In this document: piece by piece, positions 25,000 to 34,481 of the stretch
How positions within the stretch are numbered: the stretch's first letter is position 1
Layout of the letters: each line of letters begins with the position of its first letter
NCBI GenBank assembly: GCA_002407775.1
Contig: DHOP01000067.1
Span: 19,271 to 66,086, forward strand
Length of the DNA: 46,816 bases
From: Prevotella sp. UBA5387
GTDB taxonomy: Bacteria; Bacteroidota; Bacteroidia; Bacteroidales; Bacteroidaceae
Direction: 5' to 3'
Position numbers and translations under genes: made by a program
The notes under the pieces: model-generated
Told to the model about the DNA's origin: nothing
The model's input: the letters and a program-made list of their open reading frames with translations, nothing else
Databases searched by the model: none

Positions 25000-25893
25000 C
25001 TACTGTTGCTTGAATTGGTCAAATACATGCATGATGCGCTCCAGATCCTCCTCGTTTTTAAAGGGTATTGTGATCTTTCCCTTGCCTTTAGTATTGCATG
25101 AGAGAGACACTTTGCTATTGAAAAACGATGACAAGTGATCCCTTAGTACATTGAATTCTTCTGGCTGCTTTGCCTTAGCCATTATCTTACGCTTACCGCT
25201 TTCGATGTCCTCACCATTTTTAAGGTGTTGCACCATCTCTTCTACTTTGCGTACTGACCAGCCGTTTTTAAGAATCTCCTTAAAGACCTTGAGCTGTAGA
25301 GACGGGCTGTCCAAGGCAAGCAATGCACGTGCATGGCCCATGTCTATCTCTTTCTTCTGAAGTGACATCTGTACCTGGGCAGGAAGCTTAAGCAGTCGAA
25401 GATAGTTGGTAATGGCCGTGCGGCTCTTGCCGACGCGCTCCGAGACCTTCTCTTGGGTCATCCCCGAATTTTCCAGCAGGTGCTCGTATGCCAAAGCAAT
25501 TTCTATAGCATTGAGGTCCTCGCGCTGGATGTTCTCCACGAGGGCCATCTCCATGACATTCTCGTCCTTGATGGTGCGAATGTAAGCAGGTATAGTTTTT
25601 AATCCTGCTATCTGCGAAGCACGCCACCGTCGTTCACCTGCGATGATCTGAAAACGATTATCAGAGATTTGCCTCAAGGTGATTGGCTGGATGATGCCAA
25701 TCTGACTGATACTATTAGCCAACTCTTGCAAGGCATCCTCATCAAAGAGACTGCGTGGCTGATCCGAGTTGGGTACTATCTGGTCAAGTGATATTTCGTT
25801 GATGGTGGACGACCCCTGAGTACGAACAGCCTCAGTGGATATGAGGGCATCAAGCCCTCTTCCTAATGCATTAAACTTCTTCTTTACAGCCAT
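25000..25893 (-). CDS. parB: Chromosome partitioning protein ParB
   Basis: 297-residue DNA-binding CTPase of the chromosome segregation system. The N-terminus shows FNALGRGLDALIS, then the ParB/Srx core with IAGERRWRAS (about 87-96, the conserved arginine patch) and AYIRTIKDENVMEMALVENIQREDLN. A helix-turn-helix follows (about 140-175, GMTQEKVSERVGKSRTAITN). A C-terminal dimer region ends with FDQFKQQ. It is 62 nt after parA and 3 nt before the DUF5683 GTG. No parS site is visible nearby; only a half-match lies in gltX. Confidence 0.95.
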   Translation of the reverse strand: MAVKKKFNALGRGLDALISTEAVRTQGSSTINEISLDQIVPNSDQPRSLFDEDALQELANSISQIGIIQPITLRQISDNRFQIIAGERRWRASQIAGLKTIPAYIRTIKDENVMEMALVENIQREDLNAIEIALAYEHLLENSGMTQEKVSERVGKSRTAITNYLRLLKLPAQVQMSLQKKEIDMGHARALLALDSPSLQLKVFKEILKNGWSVRKVEEMVQHLKNGEDIESGKRKIMAKAKQPEEFNVLRDHLSSFFNSKVSLSCNTKGKGKITIPFKNEEDLERIMHVFDQFKQQ

Positions 25894-25955
25894 TTCGAAT
25901 GAAATCTTCTATCTATAAACTCCTTGCTTCCATTTTTTACACCAAAATCAACACT

Positions 25956-26720
25956 CTATTGATTCTTCTCTATAATCTCACGGGCCAGTGCCAAGTGATT
26001 CTTTGCTCCGGTCGATTCTGCATCATAGAGAATGACGGGCAGTCCGTGGCTTGGACTTTCAGAAAGCTTCACATTACGCTGAATGACGGTCTTGAACACC
26101 AACTCTTGAAAATGGCGCTTAACCTCGTCATAGATTTGGTTGGCAAGACGAAGTCTAGAGTCGTACATCGTTAACAGGAATCCTTCGATTTCAAGCTTTG
26201 GATTAAGTTTACTCTTGATGATTTTGATAGTATTGAGCAACTTGGAAATGCCTTCAAGCGCAAAGTACTCACACTGAACAGGGATAACGACCGAGTCAGC
26301 TGCAGTCAGGGAGTTCACTGTGATGAGACCCAAGGAAGGAGAACAATCGATGAGAATATAGTCGTACTCCTCCCTCAGAGGTGTAAGAATGTTCTTAATG
26401 ACCTTTTCGCGGTTATCCAGATTGAGCATCTCGATCTCTGCTCCCACCAAATCGATGTGGCTAGGAATGATATCCAACCCTTCAATATCAGTGGTATAAA
26501 TGGCATCACGTACGTCAGCGTGATCAATGATACATTCGTATAGCGAACAGTCAACCTGACTGATGTCAACCCCAAGTCCACTAGAGGCGTTTGCTTGTGG
26601 GTCGGCATCAACCACGAGAACAGTCTTTTCCAAGGTGGCCAACGATGCTGCCAGATTGATGGTAGTGGTGGTTTTTCCGACCCCACCTTTCTGATTTGCT
26701 AAAGCAATGATTTTTGCCAT
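25956..26720 (-). CDS. parA: Chromosome partitioning ATPase ParA (Soj)
   Basis: 254-residue ATPase that moves ParB-bound origins apart by binding DNA nonspecifically in its ATP form. The deviant Walker A motif is complete, NQKGGVGKTTT (residues 9-19), with the signature Lys K11 and K16. Walker B-like YILIDCSPSLGLI is at about 120-132. Length is the short Soj type with no N-terminal HTH, as in chromosomal ParA. It is the first gene of parA-parB-DUF5683-mltD-rel. A TATCTTTG -7 element lies at 26796-26789, divergent from the surE promoter. Confidence 0.96.
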   Translation of the reverse strand: MAKIIALANQKGGVGKTTTTINLAASLATLEKTVLVVDADPQANASSGLGVDISQVDCSLYECIIDHADVRDAIYTTDIEGLDIIPSHIDLVGAEIEMLNLDNREKVIKNILTPLREEYDYILIDCSPSLGLITVNSLTAADSVVIPVQCEYFALEGISKLLNTIKIIKSKLNPKLEIEGFLLTMYDSRLRLANQIYDEVKRHFQELVFKTVIQRNVKLSESPSHGLPVILYDAESTGAKNHLALAREIIEKNQ

Positions 26721-26788
26721 AGGTTTTTCTGATTTCTTTCACTCCCACAAGGTATATTTATGCAGTGAGAGTATGCATGTTTTGAATG

Positions 26789-26796
26789 CAAAGATA
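26789..26796 (-). promoter_or_regulatory. -7 element of the parA operon
   Basis: Minus-strand TATCTTTG, 69 nt before the parA ATG. The -33 position has no clear TTTG. Confidence 0.55.
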
Positions 26797-26837
26797 GTTA
26801 TTTTCAATGAGAATGAAGATAATTAAACCTTTTTTCG

Positions 26838-26845
26838 TATTTTTG
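26838..26845 (+). promoter_or_regulatory. -7 element of surE-lpxB
   Basis: TATTTTTG, a TAnnTTTG match, 19 nt before the surE ATG. The -33 part is weak. Confidence 0.5.
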
Positions 26846-26864
26846 CAAAGCAAATCACATTAAT

Positions 26865-27656
26865 ATGGAAAAAACCAAACCTTTCATTCTTATTTCCAAT
26901 GATGACGGCTACCATTCACCCGGCATTCGTCTCTTGGCAGATGTTGTGAAGGCATTTGCCGACGTATTGGTCGTTGCTCCAGAGAGCGCTCGTTCAGGTT
27001 TCTCTTGTGCGTTTTCCGGAACAGATTATCTACGACTCAAGCGTCGCCACAACATGGGGGATACAGAGGTATGGTCTTGTACTGGCACACCTGTAGACTG
27101 TGTAAAGATTGCTCTTGACCAGTTATGTCCAGAGCGACGTCCTGACCTGATCATCGGCGGCATTAATCACGGCGACAATTCATCAATCAACAACCATTAT
27201 AGCGGCACTATGGGCATAGCCAAGGAAGGCTGTATGAAATACATCCCTTCAATTGCCTTTTCAAGTTGCTATTACGAAGAGGATGCCAACCTTGAGCCGT
27301 TGCGCCCCTATATTGAGGAGATCATACGTCGGGTTCTAGTTGATGGACTTCCTCAGGGAATCTGTCTCAATGTCAATTTCCCTGCTCGTCAATCATTTGA
27401 AGGTGTTCGTGTGTGTCGCATGACCCATGGAAGCTGGACCAACGAAATTTCAAAAGAGCATCATCCACGTGGCTACGACTATTATTGGGTCGTTGGAAGC
27501 TATCGCAACGACGAGCCGCTTGCAGAGGACACTGATCAATGGGCACTCGAAAATGGCTATATTGCCATTACACCGACCACAATAGACGTTACCGCCTACA
27601 ACTTCATGGATAATGTTAGATCATGGGACATCAAGCCTAAGCAACCTTCAAAATAA
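26865..27656 (+). CDS. surE: 5'-nucleotidase SurE
   Basis: 263-residue phosphatase that removes phosphate from nucleoside monophosphates and is linked to stationary-phase survival. The N-terminal metal site ISNDDGYHSPGI gives N12, D13 and D14. The conserved SARSGFS and GINHGDNSSINNHYSGTMGIAKEG (about 98-121, with the second metal ligand Asn) complete the active site. Length is normal. It lies 15 nt before lpxB, the order often seen in Bacteroidota, and is transcribed from a -7 element at 26838-26845. Confidence 0.97.
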   Translation: MEKTKPFILISNDDGYHSPGIRLLADVVKAFADVLVVAPESARSGFSCAFSGTDYLRLKRRHNMGDTEVWSCTGTPVDCVKIALDQLCPERRPDLIIGGINHGDNSSINNHYSGTMGIAKEGCMKYIPSIAFSSCYYEEDANLEPLRPYIEEIIRRVLVDGLPQGICLNVNFPARQSFEGVRVCRMTHGSWTNEISKEHHPRGYDYYWVVGSYRNDEPLAEDTDQWALENGYIAITPTTIDVTAYNFMDNVRSWDIKPKQPSK

Positions 27657-27671
27657 AACTTCTAAGAAGCC

Positions 27672-28823
27672 ATGAAGTATTATCTCATCGTGGGCGAGGC
27701 ATCAGGAGATCTCCATGCGAGTCGATTGATGCAAAGCTTGAAAGAGGAAGACCCTGGAGCAGAGTTCCGATTCTTTGGTGGAGATCTTATGACGGCTATC
27801 GGTGGCACAAGAGTCCGCCATTACAAGGAGTTGGCCTATATGGGATTTGGCCCAGTGTTGCTGCACTTGCCAACCATCCTTCGCAATATGAGTTTTTGCA
27901 AGAGCGATATCCTGGCATGGAAACCAAATGTGGTAATTTTGGTTGATTACCCCGGCTTCAATCTCAATATTGCCAAGTATATCCATTCGCATACTGAGAT
28001 TCCAGTCTATTATTATATTTCACCTAAGATTTGGGCATGGAAAGAATGGCGCATCAAGGCCATTCGGCGAGATGTCAGCGAATTATTCTCTATCCTTCCT
28101 TTTGAGGTTCCATTTTTTGAGGACAAGCATCATTTCAAGATTCATTATGTAGGCAATCCTACCGTGGAGGAGGTGGATAGCTTTCTGGCCAGTTATGAAG
28201 AGACACGAGAAGACTTCTGCTTGCATCATTCACTTGACCCAAGCAAGCGCATCATCGCCCTGCTTGCCGGAAGTCGTAGACAGGAAATCAAAGACAACTT
28301 ACCAGCCATGATCGAGGCTGCCCGCCCTTATTGCGAAGGCCATGCAGAATATCAGATGGTCATTGCTGGCGCCCCATCTATAGACAACGAATTTTATCAA
28401 ACATATATTTCTGGAAACGATGTCAAGAAGGTGGATAACGAAACCTACGCACTTCTTAGACATGCAGAAGCCGCCATAGTAACAAGTGGGACGGCAACTC
28501 TGGAGACAGCTCTCTTTGATGTTCCCCAAGTAGTATGCTATAAGACACCTCTACCCCACCTTGCACGTCTGGGATTCGACCACATTATCCAATGCAAATA
28601 TATTAGCTTGGTCAACTTAGTGGCTGATCAAGAGATTGTGCAGGAACTTATGGCCGATCGATTCAGCGTGAAGAATGTTCACGATGAACTGGGCAAAATA
28701 CTTCTTGGTCAGAAAACCCGTGACACCATGCTTCAGGCTTATCAGGAAGTACATGCACGCCTTGGTCACGAAGTCGCCCCGGAAAATGCTGCCCGTATCA
28801 TGGTCTCGTTACTCCGCAGATAA
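27672..28823 (+). CDS. lpxB: Lipid-A-disaccharide synthase LpxB
   Basis: 383-residue glycosyltransferase that joins UDP-2,3-diacylglucosamine and lipid X in lipid A synthesis, at the inner face of the membrane. The start MKYYLIVGEASGDLHASRLM is the family signature. Other landmarks are YYISPKIWAWKEWR (about 117-130), LLAGSRRQEI (about 197-206) and VTSGTATLETAL (about 276-287). Length fits. A hairpin at 28855-28879 follows the stop. It converges with kdtA, with array 2 between them. Confidence 0.96.
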   Translation: MKYYLIVGEASGDLHASRLMQSLKEEDPGAEFRFFGGDLMTAIGGTRVRHYKELAYMGFGPVLLHLPTILRNMSFCKSDILAWKPNVVILVDYPGFNLNIAKYIHSHTEIPVYYYISPKIWAWKEWRIKAIRRDVSELFSILPFEVPFFEDKHHFKIHYVGNPTVEEVDSFLASYEETREDFCLHHSLDPSKRIIALLAGSRRQEIKDNLPAMIEAARPYCEGHAEYQMVIAGAPSIDNEFYQTYISGNDVKKVDNETYALLRHAEAAIVTSGTATLETALFDVPQVVCYKTPLPHLARLGFDHIIQCKYISLVNLVADQEIVQELMADRFSVKNVHDELGKILLGQKTRDTMLQAYQEVHARLGHEVAPENAARIMVSLLRR

Positions 28824-28854
28824 TCATCTCTTTTCTTTTATTCAAAACCTTTGA

Positions 28855-28879
28855 CTGTCCGAACTAATGGCTCGGACAG
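28855..28879 (+). terminator. Hairpin after lpxB
   Basis: CTGTCCGA (28855-28862) pairs with TCGGACAG (28872-28879). It lies 32 nt past the lpxB stop, without a T-run. Confidence 0.55.
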
Positions 28880-28944
28880 CTAATGCTAATGAATTTTGAA
28901 GTGGGAATTGAAGTTTCGGGTTGCAAAAACATCGTTCTCGTAAT

Positions 28945-29050
28945 GTGAATCAAATTGATTCACGACGTAAAACAAATTGATTCACTCAGTAATTCAATTT
29001 GAATCACAGCATGAATCAATTTGAATCACAATCCCAAAAGATTGTGATTC
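28945..29050. repeat. Palindromic array of 19-nt units (array 2)
   Basis: A second copy of the array type seen at 1892-1980. Units: GTGAATCAAATTGATTCAC (28945-28963); the same link GACGTAAAACAAATTGA (28964-28980) closing a shortened unit at 28985; GTAATTCAATTTGAATCAC (28989-29007); and ATGAATCAATTTGAATCAC (29011-29029). The last unit runs into an extra perfect hairpin, GAATCACAATC (29023-29033) with GATTGTGATTC (29040-29050) around CCAAAA; the 11-mer GATTGTGATTC also begins array 1 (1892-1902). It lies between the convergent lpxB and kdtA stops, 34 nt past kdtA. Confidence 0.9.
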
Positions 29051-29083
29051 TAAGCTAATAATACTATTCGAAAATGTGGTCTA

Positions 29084-30310
29084 TCACCAATTGGTAATGC
29101 TATCCAATACTTTACGGGTAGCTCCTGCACGATTTTGAACGAAAGTTTCTGCCGCCTCACCACATCCTTGCAGATACTGTGCATCGCCATCAAAGCTGTT
29201 CATAAGATCTGTAAATGAAGAATCATCCTTTATCTCAAATCCTCCATTAGCTTGAAGCAAACCTTGGGCCTCTTGAAAACGTTGGTTGTTAGGACCGAAA
29301 ATCACCGGAACACCCCACACAGCGGCTTCCAAAACATTATGGATTCCTACCCCGAAGCCGCCACCAACATAAGCAACTGTGGCATAATCATAGATGCTGG
29401 ACAACAGTCCAAAGCCATCAATAATGAGGCATTCGGCTTCATTCACCGTATCCTCAGAAGCTTGCGAGTAACGGACAGCCTTGCACTGAAGCTTAGAAAT
29501 GATTTCCTTAAGATGGTCCTCGCTTATGACATGGGGAGCTATAATTAGTCTCCAGTCACGATGTGCGTTAAAGTACTTAATGAAAATATCCTCGTCAGGC
29601 GACCATGAAGATCCAGCAACAAAAACCTTGGGATGGCTATTGCCTATAAAACTTTCCACGATTGGAAGTTGTTTGCTAGCCTCTTTGATCTGTAAGACTC
29701 GATCAAAACGAGTATCACCGACGACGGTTACATTGTCAAGCCCGATACCATGAAGTAACGAACAAGTCATTTCGTTCTGCACGAAAAAATATGTAAAGCA
29801 ACGGAGAACTTTCGCATATCCAGAACCATACCATTTAAAGAAGATTTGGTCAGGACGGAATATACTTGACACACTGTATGTAGGCACACCCCTATGCTTC
29901 ATAATATGGAGATAGTTGTACCAAAACTCATACTTGATAAAGAAGGCTTTCACCGGACGTACAAGCCTCAGGAAACGGCGGGCGTTTCCTATTGTGTCCA
30001 AAGGAAGATAGCAAATGATATCCGCACCGGTATAGTTCTTGCGCACTTCGTAGCCAGAAGGCGAGAAGAAAGTAAGCAAGATTTTAAACTCGGGATGTTC
30101 CTTGCGAATAGCTTCCATAAGTGGTCTCCCTTGCTCAAACTCACCTAATGAAGCTGCGTGAAACCAAACATATTGAGCGTTAGGGTCTACCCGTTGCTGC
30201 AAAATCCGGAAAGCATCATGCTCTCCTTGCCACATCTTACGCACCTTCTTGCTAAACAAGGAGGCAACCCGAACGCAAACACTATATAAGAAGATAAAAA
30301 CTTGATACAT
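29084..30310 (-). CDS. waaA: 3-deoxy-D-manno-octulosonic-acid (Kdo) transferase
   Basis: 408-residue inner-membrane-associated glycosyltransferase that adds Kdo to lipid IVA (also called KdtA). An N-terminal hydrophobic anchor (about 1-18) precedes VWFHAASLGEFEQGRP (about 49-64), the conserved motif with catalytic Glu in SLGEFEQ. Later parts include LLTFFSPSGYEVRKNY (about 78-93) and the GGGFGVGIHNVLEAAVWGVPVIFGPNN nucleotide-sugar motif (about 315-341). Length is normal. It is 46 nt after gltX on the same strand and converges with lpxB, another lipid A gene. Confidence 0.95.
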   Translation of the reverse strand: MYQVFIFLYSVCVRVASLFSKKVRKMWQGEHDAFRILQQRVDPNAQYVWFHAASLGEFEQGRPLMEAIRKEHPEFKILLTFFSPSGYEVRKNYTGADIICYLPLDTIGNARRFLRLVRPVKAFFIKYEFWYNYLHIMKHRGVPTYSVSSIFRPDQIFFKWYGSGYAKVLRCFTYFFVQNEMTCSLLHGIGLDNVTVVGDTRFDRVLQIKEASKQLPIVESFIGNSHPKVFVAGSSWSPDEDIFIKYFNAHRDWRLIIAPHVISEDHLKEIISKLQCKAVRYSQASEDTVNEAECLIIDGFGLLSSIYDYATVAYVGGGFGVGIHNVLEAAVWGVPVIFGPNNQRFQEAQGLLQANGGFEIKDDSSFTDLMNSFDGDAQYLQGCGEAAETFVQNRAGATRKVLDSITNW

Positions 30311-30356
30311 ATAAGCAGCGAATTGCTCGCTAACAGCTCCTTAAAACAGCTATGAA

Positions 30357-31880
30357 CTATGACTTAGGCAGAACCTCAATGGCCTTACGCATACGACGCA
30401 AAGTCATGTCCTTACCAAGGAAAGCTGAAATATCATACATTCCAGGGCCCTTTCCAATGCCCACTAATGTCAGACGCCAAGCATTCATGATGTCACCGAG
30501 CTTATAGCCCTTGCTTTCTATCCATGCCTGCACAGCAGTTTCCTGTTCTGAAACAGAGAAATCAGAGATGCCCTCTAACACCTCAACAAGCTCGGTCATC
30601 TGTTGGGATGAATACTCTTTCCAACGCTTTTTCACAGTCTGAGCATCGTATTCAGTCGGTTCAATGAAAAAGAAAGAGCATAGTGGCCAGAGTTCTTTGA
30701 CGAAATTCACTCGGTCTTTCATCATGTGAACTACCTCCCTAATACGATCAAAACTTTCATCTACTCCATTATTAGCAACCATGGGAGCAAATAATCGGGC
30801 AACCTCGTCATCGCTCTTGCGAAGGATATACTCATGGTTGAACCAAATGCCCTTCTGATAATCAAACTTAGCCCCACTCTTAGAGCACTTTGTGATATCG
30901 AAGGCCTCAACCAGTTCATCTAATGAGAACAGCTCCTGCTCTGTGCCAGGGTTCCACCCCAAAAGGGCAAGGAAGTTGATAACAGCCTCTGGGAAATAAC
31001 CACTCTCTCTGAATCCATTGCTTATCTCGCCTGTCTTTGGGTCATGCCATTCCAGTGGGAAGACAGGAAAACCGAGACGGTCGCCGTCGCGTTTGGATAG
31101 TTTTCCCTTACCCTCAGGCTTCAAAAGCAGAGGCAAGTGAGCAAAATTTGGTATAGTCTGGTCCCAGCCAAATGCCTGATAAAGCAACACATGCAACGGA
31201 GCGGAAGGAAGCCACTCCTCTCCTCGGATAACGTGGGTAATCTCCATGAGATGATCATCCACAATATTAGCCAAGTGATAGGTGGGCAACTCGTCAGCGC
31301 TTTTGTAGAGAACCTTGTCGTCAAGAATATCGCTCTTGACACAAACGTCTCCACGAATCATGTCGCTCACATGGATTTCCTGACCTTGTTCTACCTTGAA
31401 GCGTACAGTAAACTGCTTTCCATCGGCGATCAGCTGCTCAACTTCTGCTTGACTCAAAGTCAAAGAGTTGCGCATTTCAAGCCGTGTCGAAGCATCATAC
31501 TGGAAGTTTTTCACCTCAACACGCTTGCTTTCAAGTTCCTCAGGGGTATCGAATGCATAATAGGCTTTACCATTGTCGAGCAACTGTTTCACGTATTTCT
31601 TATAAATCTCGCGACGCTCGCTCTGGCGATATGGCCCATAGTTGCCGCCAAAGCTTACTCCTTCGTCGAACTTGATGCCCAACCATCGGAAGGCTTCTAT
31701 GATGTATTCCTCAGCTCCCTGCACAAAGCGATGGCTGTCCGTGTCCTCAATTCGGAACACGAAGTCTCCACCATGCTGGCGTGCAAAAAGATAATTAAAA
31801 AGGGCGGTGCGTACACCGCCTATATGTAAAGGACCCGTAGGACTCGGTGCAAAGCGCACTCGAACTCTTCTTTCAGACAT
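30357..31880 (-). CDS. gltX: Glutamate-tRNA ligase
   Basis: 507-residue class I aminoacyl-tRNA synthetase that charges tRNA-Glu. The HIGH motif reads PLHIGG (17-22) and the KMSKS motif KLSKR (about 265). Length and the FRIEDTDSHRF segment (42-52) are typical. A WNPGTEQELFSLDEL segment and the C-terminal anticodon-binding domain are present. It is followed by kdtA at 46 nt. A TAATTTTG (minus, 31908-31901) before the ATG is a possible -7 element. A tRNA-Gln(CTG) gene exists in the window, but whether this enzyme also charges tRNA-Gln is not decided here. Confidence 0.97.
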   Translation of the reverse strand: MSERRVRVRFAPSPTGPLHIGGVRTALFNYLFARQHGGDFVFRIEDTDSHRFVQGAEEYIIEAFRWLGIKFDEGVSFGGNYGPYRQSERREIYKKYVKQLLDNGKAYYAFDTPEELESKRVEVKNFQYDASTRLEMRNSLTLSQAEVEQLIADGKQFTVRFKVEQGQEIHVSDMIRGDVCVKSDILDDKVLYKSADELPTYHLANIVDDHLMEITHVIRGEEWLPSAPLHVLLYQAFGWDQTIPNFAHLPLLLKPEGKGKLSKRDGDRLGFPVFPLEWHDPKTGEISNGFRESGYFPEAVINFLALLGWNPGTEQELFSLDELVEAFDITKCSKSGAKFDYQKGIWFNHEYILRKSDDEVARLFAPMVANNGVDESFDRIREVVHMMKDRVNFVKELWPLCSFFFIEPTEYDAQTVKKRWKEYSSQQMTELVEVLEGISDFSVSEQETAVQAWIESKGYKLGDIMNAWRLTLVGIGKGPGMYDISAFLGKDMTLRRMRKAIEVLPKS

Positions 31881-31942
31881 GTTTAGATGCTTATTTTGTG
31901 CAAAATTAATACATTATTTCGGTTTAGACGTGATTTTTTTTG

Positions 31943-31950
31943 TATTTTCG
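31943..31950 (+). promoter_or_regulatory. Possible -7 element of the 7TM-HD gene
   Basis: TATTTTCG, one base off TAnnTTTG, 28 nt before the ATG at 31979. Confidence 0.35.
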
Positions 31951-31978
31951 CATCATAATCAGAGTATGACAAGAAGTT

Positions 31979-34057
31979 ATGAGCATCACCAATCATATTA
32001 GTTATAAGGATGGAAACGTCTGGCACAATATTCTGACCGGCACTTTATTAGTATTGCTGGCGACCTTTCTCATCGTCTGGTTTACACCTCGACGGGAAGG
32101 CAAGCAATTCGTCTATGATGTGGGAGAGCCATGGCACTATGGGACGATAATCGCTAAATATGATTTCCCCATCTACAAGACCGATGAGGCTTTAGTTCAC
32201 GAGAAAGACTCTTTGATCAAACTATTCCAGCCCTATTTCAATTATGATCAACATATTGAGACTGAAAATATTGGTCGGTTTTTGTCGGATTTCGCAAGTG
32301 GCATACCTGGGGTACCTGCCTCTTTCAAGCAAATTATTGTTGACAGGCTCCATCGGCTATATCATGCCGGAATCATGGAGACGCCCACGTTTAACAACAT
32401 ATACAAAGGGGATACGACAAAACTTATACGCATCATATCTGGCAAAAATGCAGAAAGTGTCCTTATCAACTGCATATATTCTACAATGTCAGCCTACGAA
32501 CAACTGTTCAATGACGAAGCATTGTCATCCGAGCGTTCAGCTATCCAACGGCTAAACTTAAACAATTACATTGAACCCAATCTAATATATGACAAGAACC
32601 GTAGCGAAACAGCACTAGATGACATGCTCAGTGGCATCTCCCCCGCAAGCGGAATGGTGATGACAGGACAAAAGATCATCAGTGAAGGCGATATGGTCAA
32701 CGAATACAATTTTCGTGTTGTAAGTTCTTTGGAAAAGGAGATGGAAAGAAGGAGTGAATCTCAATCACAGTTCACTTATATGTTTCTAGGGAATGCACTT
32801 TATGTTTTTACTCTCCTCCTACTCTTCACCATCTACTTGGCATTATTCCGTAGGGACTACTTCACAAAGCCTCGAAGCATCGCTATGCTTTATTCCCTCA
32901 TCACGATATTCCCTGTTCTTGTGTCGTTGATGATGCAGCATACATATTTTGGGTTCAGCGTCTACGTGCTACCTTTTGCATTCGTACCCATCTTTATCCG
33001 AGTCTTCATGGACTCTCGCACTGCTTTCATTAGCCATATAGTGATGGTACTTCTCTGTGCCTATGTGGTAAGATACCAGTTCGAATTCATCTTTATACAG
33101 ATCGTTGCTGGCTTGGTAGCTATCTATTCCCTACGCGAAATGTCATCTCGTGCTCAAGTCTTTAAGACGGCTGTCATGGTTTGTCTCGCCATGTGCGTAT
33201 CTTATTTCACACTTAGGCTTATGCAGAGTGGAGATGAATTCAAGCTCGACAGCAACATGTATTACCATTTCTTTATATGCGGAGTGCTGCTTCTGTTAGC
33301 TTATCCTTTGATGTATCTTGTAGAAAAAGCGTTTGGGTTCGTCTCAAATATCACGCTTATCGAGCTATCTAACACAAACCGTGGTCTACTTCGCGACCTG
33401 AGCGAGGTTGCCCCTGGCACTTTCCAACACTCTATCACTGTAGGAAATCTTGCCTCGGAAATAGCTAACAAGATTGGCGCCAATGCCACGCTTGTGCGTA
33501 CTGGTGCTCTCTATCACGACATCGGTAAGATGATCAATCCCGCGTTTTTCACTGAAAATCAGCAGGGGGGTATCAATCCACACGACAATTTGACGGATAA
33601 GGAAAGTGCTAAAATCATTATTGAACATGTACCCAACGGCGTAAAACTCGCCGAAGAGGCTAATCTTCCCGTAGCCATCATCGACTTCATCCGCACACAT
33701 CATGGGCGAAATGTTGCCAAATACTTCTATATAACCTATCAGAATAAACATTCCAATGAGGTTGTAGACAAAGAACTATTCACCTATCCAGGACCAAATC
33801 CCTACACTCTCGAACAAGCTATTCTGATGATGGCGGATGGTTGTGAGGCAGCATCGCACTCTTTAAAGTTGTACTCGGAGGAGAGTATTACTGCACTTGT
33901 GAACAAAATCATAGATCAACAAGTGGCTGACGGCTGTTTCAAAGAGTGTAAAATTACCTTCTATGATATCGCAATAGCAAAGCAGGTGCTACTTGATCGA
34001 CTCAAAGCAATATATCATACGCGAATACAATACCCCACAAGTAACAAACCGCAATAA
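31979..34057 (+). CDS. 7TM-HD phosphodiesterase (PgpH-like)
   Basis: 692-residue inner-membrane protein. An N-terminal helix (about 18-35) is followed by a long extracytoplasmic domain, then seven hydrophobic helices (about 265-460), and a cytosolic HD domain. The HD site is intact: H513-D514 in YHDIGKM, with FQHSITVGNLA before it and THHGRNVAKYF after it. The layout equals PgpH of Listeria, which degrades cyclic di-AMP, so that is the likely reaction, though only by similarity. It is monocistronic, with gltX divergent. A hairpin at 34081-34110 follows the stop. Confidence 0.92.
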   Translation: MSITNHISYKDGNVWHNILTGTLLVLLATFLIVWFTPRREGKQFVYDVGEPWHYGTIIAKYDFPIYKTDEALVHEKDSLIKLFQPYFNYDQHIETENIGRFLSDFASGIPGVPASFKQIIVDRLHRLYHAGIMETPTFNNIYKGDTTKLIRIISGKNAESVLINCIYSTMSAYEQLFNDEALSSERSAIQRLNLNNYIEPNLIYDKNRSETALDDMLSGISPASGMVMTGQKIISEGDMVNEYNFRVVSSLEKEMERRSESQSQFTYMFLGNALYVFTLLLLFTIYLALFRRDYFTKPRSIAMLYSLITIFPVLVSLMMQHTYFGFSVYVLPFAFVPIFIRVFMDSRTAFISHIVMVLLCAYVVRYQFEFIFIQIVAGLVAIYSLREMSSRAQVFKTAVMVCLAMCVSYFTLRLMQSGDEFKLDSNMYYHFFICGVLLLLAYPLMYLVEKAFGFVSNITLIELSNTNRGLLRDLSEVAPGTFQHSITVGNLASEIANKIGANATLVRTGALYHDIGKMINPAFFTENQQGGINPHDNLTDKESAKIIIEHVPNGVKLAEEANLPVAIIDFIRTHHGRNVAKYFYITYQNKHSNEVVDKELFTYPGPNPYTLEQAILMMADGCEAASHSLKLYSEESITALVNKIIDQQVADGCFKECKITFYDIAIAKQVLLDRLKAIYHTRIQYPTSNKPQ

Positions 34058-34080
34058 CGCTTACAAATCCAAATTAGATT

Positions 34081-34110
34081 GCCCTCCATCAAGAACCTTT
34101 GATGGAGGGC
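34081..34110 (+). terminator. Hairpin after the 7TM-HD gene
   Basis: GCCCTCCATCAA pairs exactly with TTGATGGAGGGC around GAACCT, 24 nt past the stop. The T-run is weak (ATCATCGTTT). Confidence 0.75.
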
Positions 34111-34423
34111 ATCATCGTTTAAGAACTTTCTTGGGATTTACATATCTATCATTGCACTAAGTAAAACATTATTGATAGTACCATTTGTTAATCGACAACC
34201 TTCTAGTAAAATGCATCAACATTACAGTAACACAATTAACACAACAATGTTGACACTTTTGGAAACCACATCGGGGATTAACTTAAATAGCTAAGGATCC
34301 TTTAGGCAATAAAAAAAACTACCATATATATGAGCAAAGCAAAAATATTCAAGTTCGAAGCTTTGATTTTGACATCATCCTTTTGTCACATTGTTAACAT
34401 TAATTAATTAATATAAGAGGAAA
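34111..34423. other. Gene-free AT-rich spacer
   Basis: About 310 bp between the HD-gene hairpin and the FadL-type promoter. AT-rich, with A- and TTAA-rich stretches (for example TTAATTAATTAAT near 34401). I see no gene, repeat or structured RNA in it. Confidence 0.4.
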
Positions 34424-34454
34424 TGTGATATTTAGAACAATTTTATTACCTTTG
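34424..34454 (+). promoter_or_regulatory. Promoter of the FadL-type porin gene
   Basis: TGTG at 34424-34427 (one base off TTTG), 19 nt, then TACCTTTG at 34447-34454, a full -7 match, 27 nt before the ATG at 34482. Confidence 0.65.
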
Positions 34455-34481
34455 CAGCCAATTATTTTATAAGATTTTAAG

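Noticed and set aside
31585..31600. Half match to the parS consensus (TGTTTCACGT) in gltX
   Set aside because: Only the left half of TGTTTCACGTGAAACA is present, and it lies in the coding sequence of gltX. A chance match is more likely than a ParB site.
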